A stretch of 51,560 nucleotides of DNA from contig FOPE01000020.1 in assembly GCA_900113385.1 (NCBI GenBank), forward strand, positions 1 through 51,560, read 5' to 3'. Below the pieces are notes generated by a model. That model was not told the DNA's origin and searched no databases. It was given only the letters and a program-made list of their open reading frames with translations. This document shows positions 1-8,787 of this stretch, piece after piece. Position 1 is the stretch's first letter. Each line of letters starts with the position of its first letter. The position numbers and the translations under genes were made by a program. Origin of the DNA: Lachnospiraceae bacterium C7. Its GTDB lineage: Bacteria; Bacillota; Clostridia; Lachnospirales; Lachnospiraceae.

Positions 1-235
1 CATGCTCTTTTAATTGATGATATAAGGAATATCCAAGACATCCTGCTTCATATCCACAAACAAATGTAACTTCTCCATCATATCTGGAGCGAACCTGCTC
101 CATGTATTTAAGAACAAGTTTGTAATCTGATGGTATTGTCTGCTTATATTCAACCTTATCTGTTTCGTAACTGTAACAACAAAGTGTGTACTGTTCCTTA
201 TGGACATCCATCCCAACATAAACTATACTATTCAT
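1..235 (-). CDS. IS110-family transposase, N-terminal part (cut by window edge)
   Basis: Reading leftward from ATG at 235, an open frame of 78 codons runs off the window. It begins MNSIVYVGMDVHKE and later has the VCGYEAG motif. The Asp of GMDVH (residue 10) and the Glu of GYEAG (about residue 60) match the first two residues of the DEDD RuvC-like catalytic set of IS110-family transposases; the other two Asp would lie outside the window. A good ribosome binding site (AGGAGG, about 243-248) precedes the ATG. In this family the transposase works with a bridge RNA encoded in the non-coding end of the element. Whether the rest of the gene is intact cannot be seen. Confidence 0.88.
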   Translation of the reverse strand, partial: MNSIVYVGMDVHKEQYTLCCYSYETDKVEYKQTIPSDYKLVLKYMEQVRSRYDGEVTFVCGYEAGCLGYSLYHQLKEH

Positions 236-345
236 ATGTGACCTCCTATTGTATGCGGTAATCCCTGTTACCTGATATTGTTTTTTCAATTAATATCTTA
301 CAGGTAAATCCACGAATCTACAATTGTGAGGTCACTTCATATTGT
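236..345 (-). ncRNA. candidate IS110 bridge RNA / structured transposase leader
   Basis: The non-coding stretch just upstream of the IS110 transposase holds nested inverted repeats. A perfect 8-bp outer stem joins GTGACCTC at 238-245 with GAGGTCAC at 328-335. Inside lie a 5-bp stem 257-261/268-272 and a stem 271-279/292-304 interrupted by three bases. In the IS110 group proper the bridge RNA is encoded upstream of the transposase, so position and fold agree. The identity is inferred: the target- and donor-binding loops cannot be assigned without the other element end and target. Read on the minus strand, the outer stem covers the GGAGG of the transposase ribosome binding site. Confidence 0.5.
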
Positions 346-348
346 CTC

Positions 349-381
349 CTATTTCCTATACTTTATCGGTATAGAAAAATA
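349..381. repeat. inverted repeat near the IS110 left end
   Basis: TATTTCCTATAC (about 349-360) is mirrored by GTATAGAAAAATA (about 368-381) around a short AT-rich loop. It may be part of the left-end structure of the IS110 element or of its leader RNA, or a weak terminator. The exact left end is not identifiable here. Confidence 0.35.
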
Positions 382-459
382 GAAGGTAAAGTTGGATTTT
401 TTTATTTATTATTTTTTATATTTTTTTAATAATGAAACTTTTTTATATTAAAAGAGAGA

Positions 460-490
460 TACTCCTTATACCAAGCTTTACTAAGGAGAC
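460..490 (-). terminator. possible terminator after the MATE gene
   Basis: CTCCTTA (462-468) and TAAGGAG (482-488) form a 7-bp stem just beyond the MATE stop codon at 502. On the minus strand it is followed by a broken T-rich run (CTCTTTTAAT), so termination may be weak. Confidence 0.4.
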
Positions 491-501
491 TTAAATATTT
501 T

Positions 502-1884
502 CTAACCTCGTGTTAAATCCTGAATCCATGTTCCACTTCTTACCATGAAAAATGCTATTGCACATTTTATAAATTCTGATACTTGCACTATTATAAAAGC
601 TGTCAAAATCGTAAATTCTGTAAAATGTGTTAGGCAAAATACAAGTGGAATTGAAACTATCCATACAAAACATGAATCAAAGAAAAATGTTGTCCAGGTC
701 TTGCCGCCAGATCTTATTATAAAATATGATGAATTTTCATAAGCATATACTGGCATAAAAATTGCGCTTACTCTTATTAAATTTCTTGCAATTTCTTTTA
801 TATCATCTGTTGTATTATAGATATCTGGAAAAAAGCTTGCTGCTACAAACATTATAGCGCCCATTCCAAAACAAATTGCTACTGCAAAAAAGGTAAGTTT
901 AATTGCATCTTCTTTAACATGTTTAATTTTTCCACTGCCTAGCTCGTGTCCAATTATTATGGCTATTGCATCTCCCATTGCTATAAATGCAATGTTACAA
1001 ACATTCGCCAATGTGTTATTAATATTAAAGGCTGCCACTACATTTAAGCCATAGGTAGAATATTGTTGATTTAACGTAGTTTGACCTAATGACCACAATG
1101 TTTCATTTAATAATAGTGGTAATGCTCTTAGCATTATTGGTCCTGCTAAAGCTAGTGGTATTTTAAAGTTTTTATATACACCTTTAAAGAAACTAAATCT
1201 TTTTATATTTTTTTCTAACCAGAATCTAATATATGCTAGCTCCACAAATCTTGAAATAACTGTAGCAGTTGCTGCTCCTACAACTCCAAGTCTTGGAGCT
1301 CCAAACTGTCCATATATAAGAATATAGTTACCTAATAAATTTACACAAACTGCAATTATACCTGCAAGCATTGGTGCAAATGTTTCTCCATTTTCTCTAA
1401 GAGTTCCTGCATATGTCTGAGATAAGGCATAAGGTACTAAACCTATACACATAGTAAGCATATATTTTCTTGCTGCAATTAATGTTTCATTTAAATTTGC
1501 CTTTGTTGCCTCACCTGTTAACCATAATGAAGCAATGTCTATTCCTTTAAAATAAAATATAATAATTCCAAAAACTGTCAGTGTCATAGCTAAAAGCATT
1601 TTCATTCTAATGGTAATTCTTACACCTTCATAGTCCTTTTTTCCTGCATACTGAGCTGTAAAAATACCTATTCCTGCAAGACCTCCAAAAATCATAAGGT
1701 TAAAAACTAACATCATTTGATTAACAATAGCTACTCCAGACATTTGGTTTGTTCCTACTTGACCTACCATTATGTTATCCAACATACTTACAAAATTAGT
1801 TATACCATTTTGTATCATTATTGGAATTGCAATAACTAGCATGTGCTTGTAAAATTCTTTACTTCCGATTAATTTACTTCTCAT
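502..1884 (-). CDS. MATE family multidrug/metabolite exporter
   Basis: The 460-residue product has about 12 hydrophobic segments and the usual length of bacterial MATE transporters, which export cationic drugs or metabolites in exchange for Na+ or H+. The N-terminal half has the typical pattern: IPIMIQNGITNFVSMLDNIMVGQVG near residues 18-43, followed by a GGLAGIGIFTAQYAG stretch. The second half repeats the layout (LNETLWSLGQTT..., then IAIIIGHELGSG). The ATG at 1884 has GGACGG just upstream. The gene stands alone with its own promoter (1954-1982). The substrate cannot be told from sequence. Confidence 0.9.
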   Translation of the reverse strand: MRSKLIGSKEFYKHMLVIAIPIMIQNGITNFVSMLDNIMVGQVGTNQMSGVAIVNQMMLVFNLMIFGGLAGIGIFTAQYAGKKDYEGVRITIRMKMLLAMTLTVFGIIIFYFKGIDIASLWLTGEATKANLNETLIAARKYMLTMCIGLVPYALSQTYAGTLRENGETFAPMLAGIIAVCVNLLGNYILIYGQFGAPRLGVVGAATATVISRFVELAYIRFWLEKNIKRFSFFKGVYKNFKIPLALAGPIMLRALPLLLNETLWSLGQTTLNQQYSTYGLNVVAAFNINNTLANVCNIAFIAMGDAIAIIIGHELGSGKIKHVKEDAIKLTFFAVAICFGMGAIMFVAASFFPDIYNTTDDIKEIARNLIRVSAIFMPVYAYENSSYFIIRSGGKTWTTFFFDSCFVWIVSIPLVFCLTHFTEFTILTAFIIVQVSEFIKCAIAFFMVRSGTWIQDLTRG

Positions 1885-1953
1885 TTTGTTACCGTCCTAA
1901 TATATTATCAATAGCCTTTTCTTAAAATATCTAATAAAAGCTTTTTCTTTATA

Positions 1954-1982
1954 ATTGTATCTTATTTTATATATATTAGCAA
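1954..1982 (-). promoter_or_regulatory. sigma-A-type promoter for the MATE gene
   Basis: On the minus strand, TTGCTA (1982-1977) and TACAAT (1959-1954) are separated by exactly 17 bases, about 75 bases upstream of the MATE start. It overlaps the edge of the terminator hairpin at 1981-2034. Confidence 0.6.
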
Positions 1983-2034
1983 AACAAAAACCCCTCAAGC
2001 AAATAATTTATCTGCCTAAGAGGATTTTTGTTTT
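1981..2034. terminator. bidirectional-looking terminator between surface protein and MATE gene
   Basis: AAAACAAAAA (1981-1990) pairs with TTTTTGTTTT (2025-2034), with an inner CCCTC/GAGG part and a loop. It lies beyond the stop of the minus-strand surface protein (2101) and ends in a T-run on that strand. Confidence 0.75.
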
Positions 2035-2100
2035 CCGTTTTATAATTTACCCCAATTTATTATTATTTAGTGCCACATTATTATTAGTATCAAATATTAT

Positions 2101-4503
2101 TTAAGACCATATTTCTTCTTTAATCTGTTTTTTCAAACGATATAATACTATCTCAAGGGCTGAAGCTACTAATAAAAGTACCATAAGTGTTGCATCAAGA
2201 ACTGGATCTCCTGTAATTGGTGCATAGATTCTAGATGCTTTTCCGCCTGCGCCAATAATTCTTGTTGCACTTCCACCAGCTACTCCACCTGGTGCTGCAT
2301 TAGCTGTTGCTGTTGCTGTTCCACCACTTGCAGTTGAGCCATTTGAATTTGTATTATTGTTTGTACTACTGCCATCATCAGTGCCACTTCCACCGTTTGA
2401 ACCTGTTCCATCAGAAGCAGTTGCTGTTGAACCAGTGTCACTTTGTTGTGTTTCTGAATTATTATTTTCTGAATTATTATTTTCTGAATTACCTGTTTCT
2501 GTCTCTCCTGTTTCTGTCTCTTCTGTACTTTCATCACCATCGTTATAAGCAACTACGTATTCAGAGAACTTACTAGCATAAATTGTAATTGTTTTTTTAT
2601 CTGAACTTACAAGGAAATAATCTTCACCATCTGCAACTGTAGGAGATAATGCATCATAAGTTTCTTTATCTCCTTCTTTATGCTTTCTATATATTGCATA
2701 ATTTTTATGACCTTGATCATCCTTTGGTAATTCTATTTCAAATTGGATTCGGCTAGATGTATGTGTTACATCTGCTGTTTTAACATCAATATCATCTGTC
2801 AAAACTCCGTCTTGCTTGTAATTTGCTTTAATCGTAATGTCATATCCTGTACCAAGTTTGTACTCTTCAGGATCACCTTTTGCTCCTTCAAATACTTCTT
2901 TGGCTGTTGTTTCTGTTATTTCATTAATAGTTACGTCTATATCAATTGTCGAATCGTTATCACTATTTCCTACCTTAGAAATCTCTGTCTTAGTTAGATT
3001 GTCAATTGTTCCAGCATCAATATCCTCTAAAATTGATGCTTTTGCTAATCTAGGTAAATTTGCTTTTCCTGTATCTGTAAGCTTAACTGTACTATTTGCT
3101 GTACCCATTATGTCATTTACAGTAATTTTGCTTTCATCTTCTGATGCACTTGATCCTGTATTTGCAATTACAAATTTTGAAAAATATGCAGTAGAAATTG
3201 TAATTACTGATCTTGTATCATCTAGCTCAAAATATTCTGATGGATTTCCTACTTTTTCCTTGATTTTTCTATAGGTCTTTAACGAATTTTCTTCATGCTC
3301 TTCGCAAACCATATATCCGCTAAGTCCTCTTTCGCTCATTGGTAATTCTATTGAAAATACTACTGGTTGTTCAAATTCTGAAATTCTTCCTATCTCTATA
3401 ACTTGATTTGTTGGAGTAGCTTCTCCAAGTTCTTTATAATACAAATCGAAATAAATTTCTACACCATATCCTGCTGTATAATCCGAATTATTTAAAGTTC
3501 CGTTGACTATTCCCTGCTTTTCTGTTTCATCACTAATCAGCGATATGTTTGACTGAACTACTAATTCTGCTGGATCTCCAGGATGTAACTTTTTATTTAA
3601 CTTATCTACTTGTTCTGCTGTTAATTTATCAATATATAACTGTGCCCAATTCTTTCTCAAATATGTAAGGGCCATTTCATCTATTAAAACTTTAGAATCA
3701 TCACTTATAGTTACATTTACAAGACCTGTATCGTCACTATATAAATTGTTAAAAGCAACTACATGATTACCCATTTTCTTAAAAACTAAATCTAACTTAT
3801 TACTTTCAATTTTAAAATACTCATCTGCATTTTTTAATTTATGATATTTTTCGATTTTATCATAGGTACAAGCTGTTAAATCAATTGTATCTACTTTTCC
3901 CGTACTATCTAATTCTCCTGTTTCTCTACATATATAGTATGTAGCCATATTTTCCTGTCCAGGTGGTAATTGAATTTCTACACTTAAACCTGTAGGTACT
4001 TCTTTTATATAATCTGTATGTTTAGGCGAAGAATCTGGTACCCATTTGTTATTAGCACTATCATATGTATCGCCATAATACTCTGCCTTTAAAGTAATGC
4101 AAAAAGCTTGACCCCTTGTATAATTAACCTTATTACCTATTGCATGTTCAAAAACAACTTGAGCATGTTCATCATCCACTGGATCAATTGTCATTGTAAT
4201 CTTAAGAAGGGTAGCTCTCTCACTGCTACTTAATGTTGCAATATCAGCAGCGTCAATAGAGCTACTTGTATCATTTATTAGATACTCACATACTTGCTCT
4301 TTTACAGTATCATTTTGAGATTCACTAAACGTACAGCTTACCTCGTTTTTATTTAGCTGAAAATTTATTCTTTTTCCATCTACCGCTCTGATTCCATTTC
4401 TTTCTAAACCTATTATTATGATCGTCATCAATATAAGAATAACTCCTGCTAAAATATATGTTGATGACTTGCTTTTCGCCATTTTGACCAACACTTTATA
4501 CAT
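2101..4503 (-). CDS. large three-repeat cell-surface protein with sortase-like C-terminus
   Basis: An 800-residue protein of unknown function. I start it at ATG 4503 (MYKVLVKMAK), preceded by GGAGGG; the frame extends upstream only through a TTG. One N-terminal membrane segment (about residues 16-36) is an export signal or anchor. The body holds three diverged units, each ending in a similar strand pattern: DEYFKIESNKLDLVF, SEYFELDDTRSVITI and EDYFLVSSDKKTITI, followed by VVAFNN, VIANTG and VVAYND. A Ser/Thr/Asn/Gly-rich linker (about 660-750) leads to APITGDP, a hydrophobic segment and a KK-rich tail. This is the architecture of an LPXTG-like sorting signal, so cell-wall anchoring is likely. 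No adhesin or enzyme family is recognised. Downstream of an HD-GYP gene. Confidence 0.75.
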   Translation of the reverse strand: MYKVLVKMAKSKSSTYILAGVILILMTIIIIGLERNGIRAVDGKRINFQLNKNEVSCTFSESQNDTVKEQVCEYLINDTSSSIDAADIATLSSSERATLLKITMTIDPVDDEHAQVVFEHAIGNKVNYTRGQAFCITLKAEYYGDTYDSANNKWVPDSSPKHTDYIKEVPTGLSVEIQLPPGQENMATYYICRETGELDSTGKVDTIDLTACTYDKIEKYHKLKNADEYFKIESNKLDLVFKKMGNHVVAFNNLYSDDTGLVNVTISDDSKVLIDEMALTYLRKNWAQLYIDKLTAEQVDKLNKKLHPGDPAELVVQSNISLISDETEKQGIVNGTLNNSDYTAGYGVEIYFDLYYKELGEATPTNQVIEIGRISEFEQPVVFSIELPMSERGLSGYMVCEEHEENSLKTYRKIKEKVGNPSEYFELDDTRSVITISTAYFSKFVIANTGSSASEDESKITVNDIMGTANSTVKLTDTGKANLPRLAKASILEDIDAGTIDNLTKTEISKVGNSDNDSTIDIDVTINEITETTAKEVFEGAKGDPEEYKLGTGYDITIKANYKQDGVLTDDIDVKTADVTHTSSRIQFEIELPKDDQGHKNYAIYRKHKEGDKETYDALSPTVADGEDYFLVSSDKKTITIYASKFSEYVVAYNDGDESTEETETGETETGNSENNNSENNNSETQQSDTGSTATASDGTGSNGGSGTDDGSSTNNNTNSNGSTASGGTATATANAAPGGVAGGSATRIIGAGGKASRIYAPITGDPVLDATLMVLLLVASALEIVLYRLKKQIKEEIWS
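2452..2490. repeat. 15-bp tandem repeat in the surface protein linker
   Basis: TTCTGAATTATTATT occurs at 2452-2466 and 2467-2481 and partly at 2482-2490. It encodes repeated Ser-Glu-Asn-Asn-Asn units in the surface protein. The unit is a multiple of three, so slippage would change linker length without a frameshift. Confidence 0.85.
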
Positions 4504-4640
4504 AAGAATTCCCTCCAAATAGTTTATAGACGTTCCTAATTGTTATTTCGACACGTAGAAACCATTTATTAGAATTTGCGATAGATTTAATAATTATATA
4601 ATAATTTGTTTAGAAAAAAATTATAATTTAAAAAAACATT

Positions 4641-5975
4641 CTAATAACCTAGTTTCTCTCTCATTACAAAATCTATATCGGAATCAATGAGCTCAAGCAT
4701 TATCCTTGCATATACCGGATCAAATTGGGTACCGGTGCATTTTAAAATTTCGTTTCGTACTTCACTCTGTTTTAATGGGTCTCTATAGCTTCGTTTTGAT
4801 GTCATAGTATCGTATGCGTCTGCTACGGAAATTATTCTTGCCAATTCTGGAATTTCTTTTCCTTTTAGACCTTCTGGATAACCTTTTCCATCATATCTTT
4901 CATGATGATACATTGCGCCTACACTAAGGTATTCCGTTGAGCTTATACTTGAAAGAATCTGACTTCCAATTACTGTATGTTTTTTTATTGTCTCATATTC
5001 TTCGTCTGTCAATCTACCTGGTTTATTTATTATATAATCTGGCACTCCGATTTTTCCAACATCATGCAACAAAGCTGCATAATAAATCTCCTTGCACTCT
5101 AGATAAGATTTACCAGCTCTTCTTGCTAAAATTTCTGAATATTTTGCTACACGTTCAGAATGACCTCTAGTATATTCATCTTTTGCATCAATTGAATTTG
5201 CAAGAGCTGCAGCAGTTTGTTCAAACATCATTTGCATTTTTTCTTGCTCTTCTTTTAAAAGTCGTATCTCTGTCATTTGTGCTGCCTCTAATTTTTCATT
5301 TATATCTATAAGTGAAAAAATATACAAAAGCATAGCTATACCTACTATAGAAATATTAGTCAATGATACTCCATAATTCATAAGTTGTGCTATAGTAGCA
5401 AAAATTGGACATACACTAAACAAAACAAGAGGTATTATCATTTTAAAAGTTAAAGTTTTACGTAGTCTAATTATAATTATAAATTGTATTATTAATGTTG
5501 CTAATGGAAAAAAATAACAAAATAAAATTCCGGGACCTCTTTGATATCTATTATGAGCATCAATTGTGTAATACCACCCTGTAAAAAGTGATACAATCAA
5601 CATGATTTGACCTACAAATGTAATTATTTCTGCTAATCTTAATAATTTTTCATCAAGTGAATCTCTTTTTTTTCTACCTTCCTCTAAGCATCTCAATACT
5701 AGATTAAAAGAAAAAATAATAAATAAACTGATAGAAAAAACTAAATAATTACATATCCTAACCATTACATATCCTTTAAATGACATATCTCCCCTATAGA
5801 TATAGGCACACCGATCTGCCAAAAGCAAAATCAATGAACCTATTTCCATAAGCATTAACGCTCTTCTTTTATTTTTTGGTATAGCTTTTGAAATTACTAC
5901 AAGCAGTGAAAGAGCTGCACAAGTTCCGCTAAGAAATAGCATTATATCTAACTGATATTCTTTTAAAAATTCCAT
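4641..5975 (-). CDS. membrane HD-GYP domain protein, likely c-di-GMP phosphodiesterase
   Basis: The 444-residue protein has about seven hydrophobic segments in residues 10-222, a short charged coiled segment (about 224-255) and an HD-GYP domain to the end. The metal-binding and signature motifs are present: HSERVAKYSEI (272 on), HDVGK (304), KKHTVIG (331) and HHERYDGKGYP (357-367), plus DAYDTMTS. HD-GYP proteins with this complete motif usually hydrolyse c-di-GMP. The N-terminal membrane region presumably senses a signal, but no known sensor family is recognised. It lies upstream of the surface-protein gene on the same strand with about 137 bases between, so common control is possible but not shown. 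Confidence 0.85.
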   Translation of the reverse strand: MEFLKEYQLDIMLFLSGTCAALSLLVVISKAIPKNKRRALMLMEIGSLILLLADRCAYIYRGDMSFKGYVMVRICNYLVFSISLFIIFSFNLVLRCLEEGRKKRDSLDEKLLRLAEIITFVGQIMLIVSLFTGWYYTIDAHNRYQRGPGILFCYFFPLATLIIQFIIIIRLRKTLTFKMIIPLVLFSVCPIFATIAQLMNYGVSLTNISIVGIAMLLYIFSLIDINEKLEAAQMTEIRLLKEEQEKMQMMFEQTAAALANSIDAKDEYTRGHSERVAKYSEILARRAGKSYLECKEIYYAALLHDVGKIGVPDYIINKPGRLTDEEYETIKKHTVIGSQILSSISSTEYLSVGAMYHHERYDGKGYPEGLKGKEIPELARIISVADAYDTMTSKRSYRDPLKQSEVRNEILKCTGTQFDPVYARIMLELIDSDIDFVMREKLGY

Positions 5976-6110
5976 AATTTATCCACCTTTAAAATAAACT
6001 TTATATCATAAACTTTATATCTTTAATTTTATATAATTGACCTTTGTTGTATAACCTATGTATTGGTAACTATTTTCTAATTTTTTTATATTTTTTATTA
6101 AATTTTTATT

Positions 6111-6668
6111 TTATAAAAAAATAGCCCCAACTACTGCCGATAATGCAATTAAACCTATTGGAGATAGTCCTTTTTTCACAAATTTTCTTGAACCAAAATA
6201 TATTGTTCCTAGTATTATAGTTAAAATCATCATTTTATAATCTGGCATGTACTTTTGATTTTTGACTATGCATAAATTGATTATTGAATAAATTCCTGTA
6301 GCTGCAATTGTTGCTGCAATACATGGAATCAATCCTTGAAGTACTGCCTGTACGTAATCATTATCTATAAACTTTTCCATAATGGCTACTGCCACAACTA
6401 TCATAATAAATGCTGGTAAAACTACCGCAAATGTGGCAACTGCTGCTCCGATTATACCTGCCTGAGTGCTTCCTGCGTAGGTTGCCAGATTGACCATTAT
6501 AGGGCCTGGTGTGCTTTCGCTAACAGCAATCATATATGTAAGCATGTCTTCATTCATCCAACCATAATGATTAATAACATCTCTAATTACTGGTATTGCT
6601 GCATAGCCCCCACCGAAAGAAAAGAGTCCTACCTTTAAAAAACCTATAAATAATTCTAAATATATCAT
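6111..6668 (-). CDS. half-size CHR family transporter, second subunit
   Basis: A 185-residue membrane protein with the CHR motifs FLKVGLFSFGGGYAAIPVIRD near the N-terminus and STPGPIMVNLATYAG near residues 52-66. Long CHR proteins (ChrA) contain two such domains; here two short proteins are encoded side by side, a known arrangement in Firmicutes that probably forms a heterodimer. The ATG at 6668 starts three bases beyond the stop of the preceding subunit, indicating translational coupling. The family includes chromate exporters, but chromate as the natural substrate is not established here. Confidence 0.85.
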   Translation of the reverse strand: MIYLELFIGFLKVGLFSFGGGYAAIPVIRDVINHYGWMNEDMLTYMIAVSESTPGPIMVNLATYAGSTQAGIIGAAVATFAVVLPAFIMIVVAVAIMEKFIDNDYVQAVLQGLIPCIAATIAATGIYSIINLCIVKNQKYMPDYKMMILTIILGTIYFGSRKFVKKGLSPIGLIALSAVVGAIFL

Positions 6669-6670
6669 GT

Positions 6671-7234
6671 CTACATTCCTTTCTGGTGCTTCTTTATGAT
6701 AAACATTACTAAACCAAATATAGATGACAATGCCATAAGAAGTGTTACTGAAACATTAAATACAAATACATTACTAACAACCATTAATATCAGTGATATT
6801 GTCGCTATTGCAATAGTCATTTTGTTTTTTTCCATTTGCTTTAACATCTTTACTCCTGCATCAAGGATTAAAATTCCAACTGCTATTTTTATTCCTGAAA
6901 ATGCATTTGAAACCCAGGATAATTCTAAGAATTTACTAAAGAACATTGACAATAAATATATCATTATAAATGATGGAACTATTACTCCTACTGTTGCAAA
7001 AATTGCTCCAATAAATCCACGTCTTTTATACCCTACAAAAGTCGAACAGTTAATAGCTACTGGACCTGGTGTTGATTGGGAAATAACTGTAATATTCATC
7101 ATTTCATCTTCTGTAATCCACTTTTTTTCCTCTACACAAATATTGTCAATTATAGAAATCATTGCGTAACCGCCACCAAAAGTAAACATGCCGATTTTAG
7201 CAAAAGTCAAAAAAAGTTCAATTAGTTCTAACAT
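6671..7234 (-). CDS. half-size CHR family transporter, first subunit
   Basis: A 187-residue partner of the next CHR protein, with the same motifs: FAKIGMFTFGGGYAMI near the N-terminus and STPGPVAINCSTFVGY near residues 53-68, followed by hydrophobic segments. Its ATG at 7234 lies two bases from the stop codon of the metallo-hydrolase gene (7236), and its ribosome binding site GGAGGG lies inside that gene's last codons. The three genes are therefore one tightly coupled operon. Short CHR pairs may move anions other than chromate; the hydrolase beside them may hint at a metabolite, but which one is unknown. Confidence 0.85.
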   Translation of the reverse strand: MLELIELFLTFAKIGMFTFGGGYAMISIIDNICVEEKKWITEDEMMNITVISQSTPGPVAINCSTFVGYKRRGFIGAIFATVGVIVPSFIMIYLLSMFFSKFLELSWVSNAFSGIKIAVGILILDAGVKMLKQMEKNKMTIAIATISLILMVVSNVFVFNVSVTLLMALSSIFGLVMFIIKKHQKGM

Positions 7235-7235
7235 C

Positions 7236-8087
7236 CTAAACTCCCTCCGGTGCTACATCTATAACATCTCCTGAATGCACATACTCTAACTGGTCTTTCA
7301 TGATTTGTTTCATTTCATCAAAAGCAACTACTCCTGTACAATGACATGTATAAAATTTAGTTGGATACTTTGTTAACTTCTCTGCAATATCTTGAATTTC
7401 TTGAATCTCGCTTTCTCTATAATCCACTTTTTTCATTAGATGAAAGCCACTTATTACAATATCTGGTACTGAATTATATTTTTTCTCGTAGGCATCCATT
7501 ATGCTTAAAATTCCGTTATGAGCACATCCCGATATCAAAATGTGTTTTCCGTCAGCTTTTACAACTAAGAAATGCTCATGTTTAAAATCATCCTTTACAT
7601 AACCTTCTTTGTCTTTTATTAGTAATCTTTTATTTGTAAATGGAAGAGGGTACCTTCTATCTTTTACTGTAAAAAGTTCTAGTTCATCATCTATTTTATA
7701 ATCACCATCTACGAATTTCACTTGTGGTAACTGTAAAATGTCTTTATCAATTCCAATATATCTAAATCTAGCATCTCCTGCCTTTTTTCCGTCATCTGCA
7801 TAGTACTGTCCACTTGCTAGGTTTTGCATATATATTGTTGCTTCTTTATTTATCTTTGAAAAAGGAATAATTCCGCCTGAATGATCGTAGTGACCGTGAC
7901 TTAAAATTACTGTGTCGATTTTTTCTAAATCTATACCTAACTTATATGCATTTTTTATTGTTTCATCTGAGGGTCCTAAATCTACTAAAAGTTTGTGATT
8001 ATTTGTTTCTACATAAAAAGACAATCCATGAGCAAATGCACATCCAAATTTGCCTTCTGTATTTTCAATTAGGTTTTGAATTTTCAT
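7236..8087 (-). CDS. metallo-beta-lactamase-fold hydrolase
   Basis: The 283-residue protein has the hallmark metal-binding motif SHGHYDHSGG (about residues 64-73), an N-terminal Asp-containing strand (LLVDLGPS), and later His residues in ISGCAHNGI, ISGFHLMKK and YTCHCTGVVAF. It resembles the branch of the superfamily annotated as 7,8-dihydropterin-6-methyl-4-(beta-D-ribofuranosyl)aminobenzene-5'-phosphate synthase-like, whose real substrates are mostly unknown. It has no signal peptide, so it is cytoplasmic. It is first in an operon with two CHR half-transporters. Confidence 0.8.
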   Translation of the reverse strand: MKIQNLIENTEGKFGCAFAHGLSFYVETNNHKLLVDLGPSDETIKNAYKLGIDLEKIDTVILSHGHYDHSGGIIPFSKINKEATIYMQNLASGQYYADDGKKAGDARFRYIGIDKDILQLPQVKFVDGDYKIDDELELFTVKDRRYPLPFTNKRLLIKDKEGYVKDDFKHEHFLVVKADGKHILISGCAHNGILSIMDAYEKKYNSVPDIVISGFHLMKKVDYRESEIQEIQDIAEKLTKYPTKFYTCHCTGVVAFDEMKQIMKDQLEYVHSGDVIDVAPEGV

Positions 8088-8153
8088 AATTAGCCTCTCT
8101 TTTCTCTTTTGCCACTTTAATATGTTACAAAAAAAATTATATCATAATTGTAT

Positions 8154-8195
8154 AAAAAAAACTTCCTACTAGATTATTAAACCTAGTAAGAAGTT
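8154..8195 (-). terminator. Rho-independent terminator
   Basis: ACTTCCTACTAG (8161-8172) pairs with CTAGTAAGAAGT (8182-8193) with one mismatch, and on the minus strand is followed by eight T. It ends the transcript of the 8272-8787 gene. Confidence 0.85.
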
Positions 8196-8271
8196 ATTTA
8201 TTCATATTTTATAATTAAAAATAGCGCTTTAAATTAATAGAATATGTTTTTACTAATTGTAGTATTTCTAA

Positions 8272-8787
8272 TTAAATAGAATGCATTACACCATAAAGTG
8301 CCATAGCTATTATAAGTGAAATAACTGTAATTAAAACATAAAGTCCAATAGATAATGCTACCTTTTTACCTGTGCTATTTTTAGAATTTGCACAAATATT
8401 AAATGTTATGCAACAACCAAATGCAAAAGCAACACCACCTAATGCACCTCCCATAACTAATAAAAAGTTTGCAATATATAAAGCTACGAACGCATACGCC
8501 CATTTTGGGAAAATGATTTTTTCATATGCTTGTCCTGTTAAAACATCTCTACCGTTGTAAAAAACATCTTCTACTCCTGATGCGAATCTAGGCTGACGAA
8601 TTCTAACCATTTCACCATTGCCTACTGGAATGTCATAGTAACTAATTGCAAATTCACTATCTTGTGCTTTGTAATTGTCTAATTTTTCAAACTGACCTCC
8701 GTTAAGAGAAAACTTTCTCCCCTTTGTTACTAGCTTAGTAACTGTACCATCTAATCTTTGAATTGCCCATTGTTTAAGTTTTGCCAT
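8272..8787 (-). CDS. small membrane protein of unknown function
   Basis: A 171-residue protein not recognised as a known family. The first 90 or so residues are soluble and look beta-rich, beginning MAKLKQWAIQRLDG. The last 80 hold hydrophobic segments around residues 97-125 (including a GGALGGVAFAFGCC stretch) and 143-168. The ATG at 8787 has AAAGGAAA upstream. It appears monocistronic: a terminator lies just beyond its stop and the next minus-strand gene upstream starts after more than 150 bases. Confidence 0.7.
   Translation of the reverse strand: MAKLKQWAIQRLDGTVTKLVTKGRKFSLNGGQFEKLDNYKAQDSEFAISYYDIPVGNGEMVRIRQPRFASGVEDVFYNGRDVLTGQAYEKIIFPKWAYAFVALYIANFLLVMGGALGGVAFAFGCCITFNICANSKNSTGKKVALSIGLYVLITVISLIIAMALYGVMHSI

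Noticed and set aside
2280-2576. Open frames on both strands rich in Gln, Leu or Val over the surface-protein linker
   Set aside because: They are out-of-frame readings of the Ser/Asn-rich repeat region and have no ribosome binding site.
6696-7169. Plus-strand 157-codon frame
   Set aside because: It is the complement of the CHR transporter gene, without a ribosome binding site.
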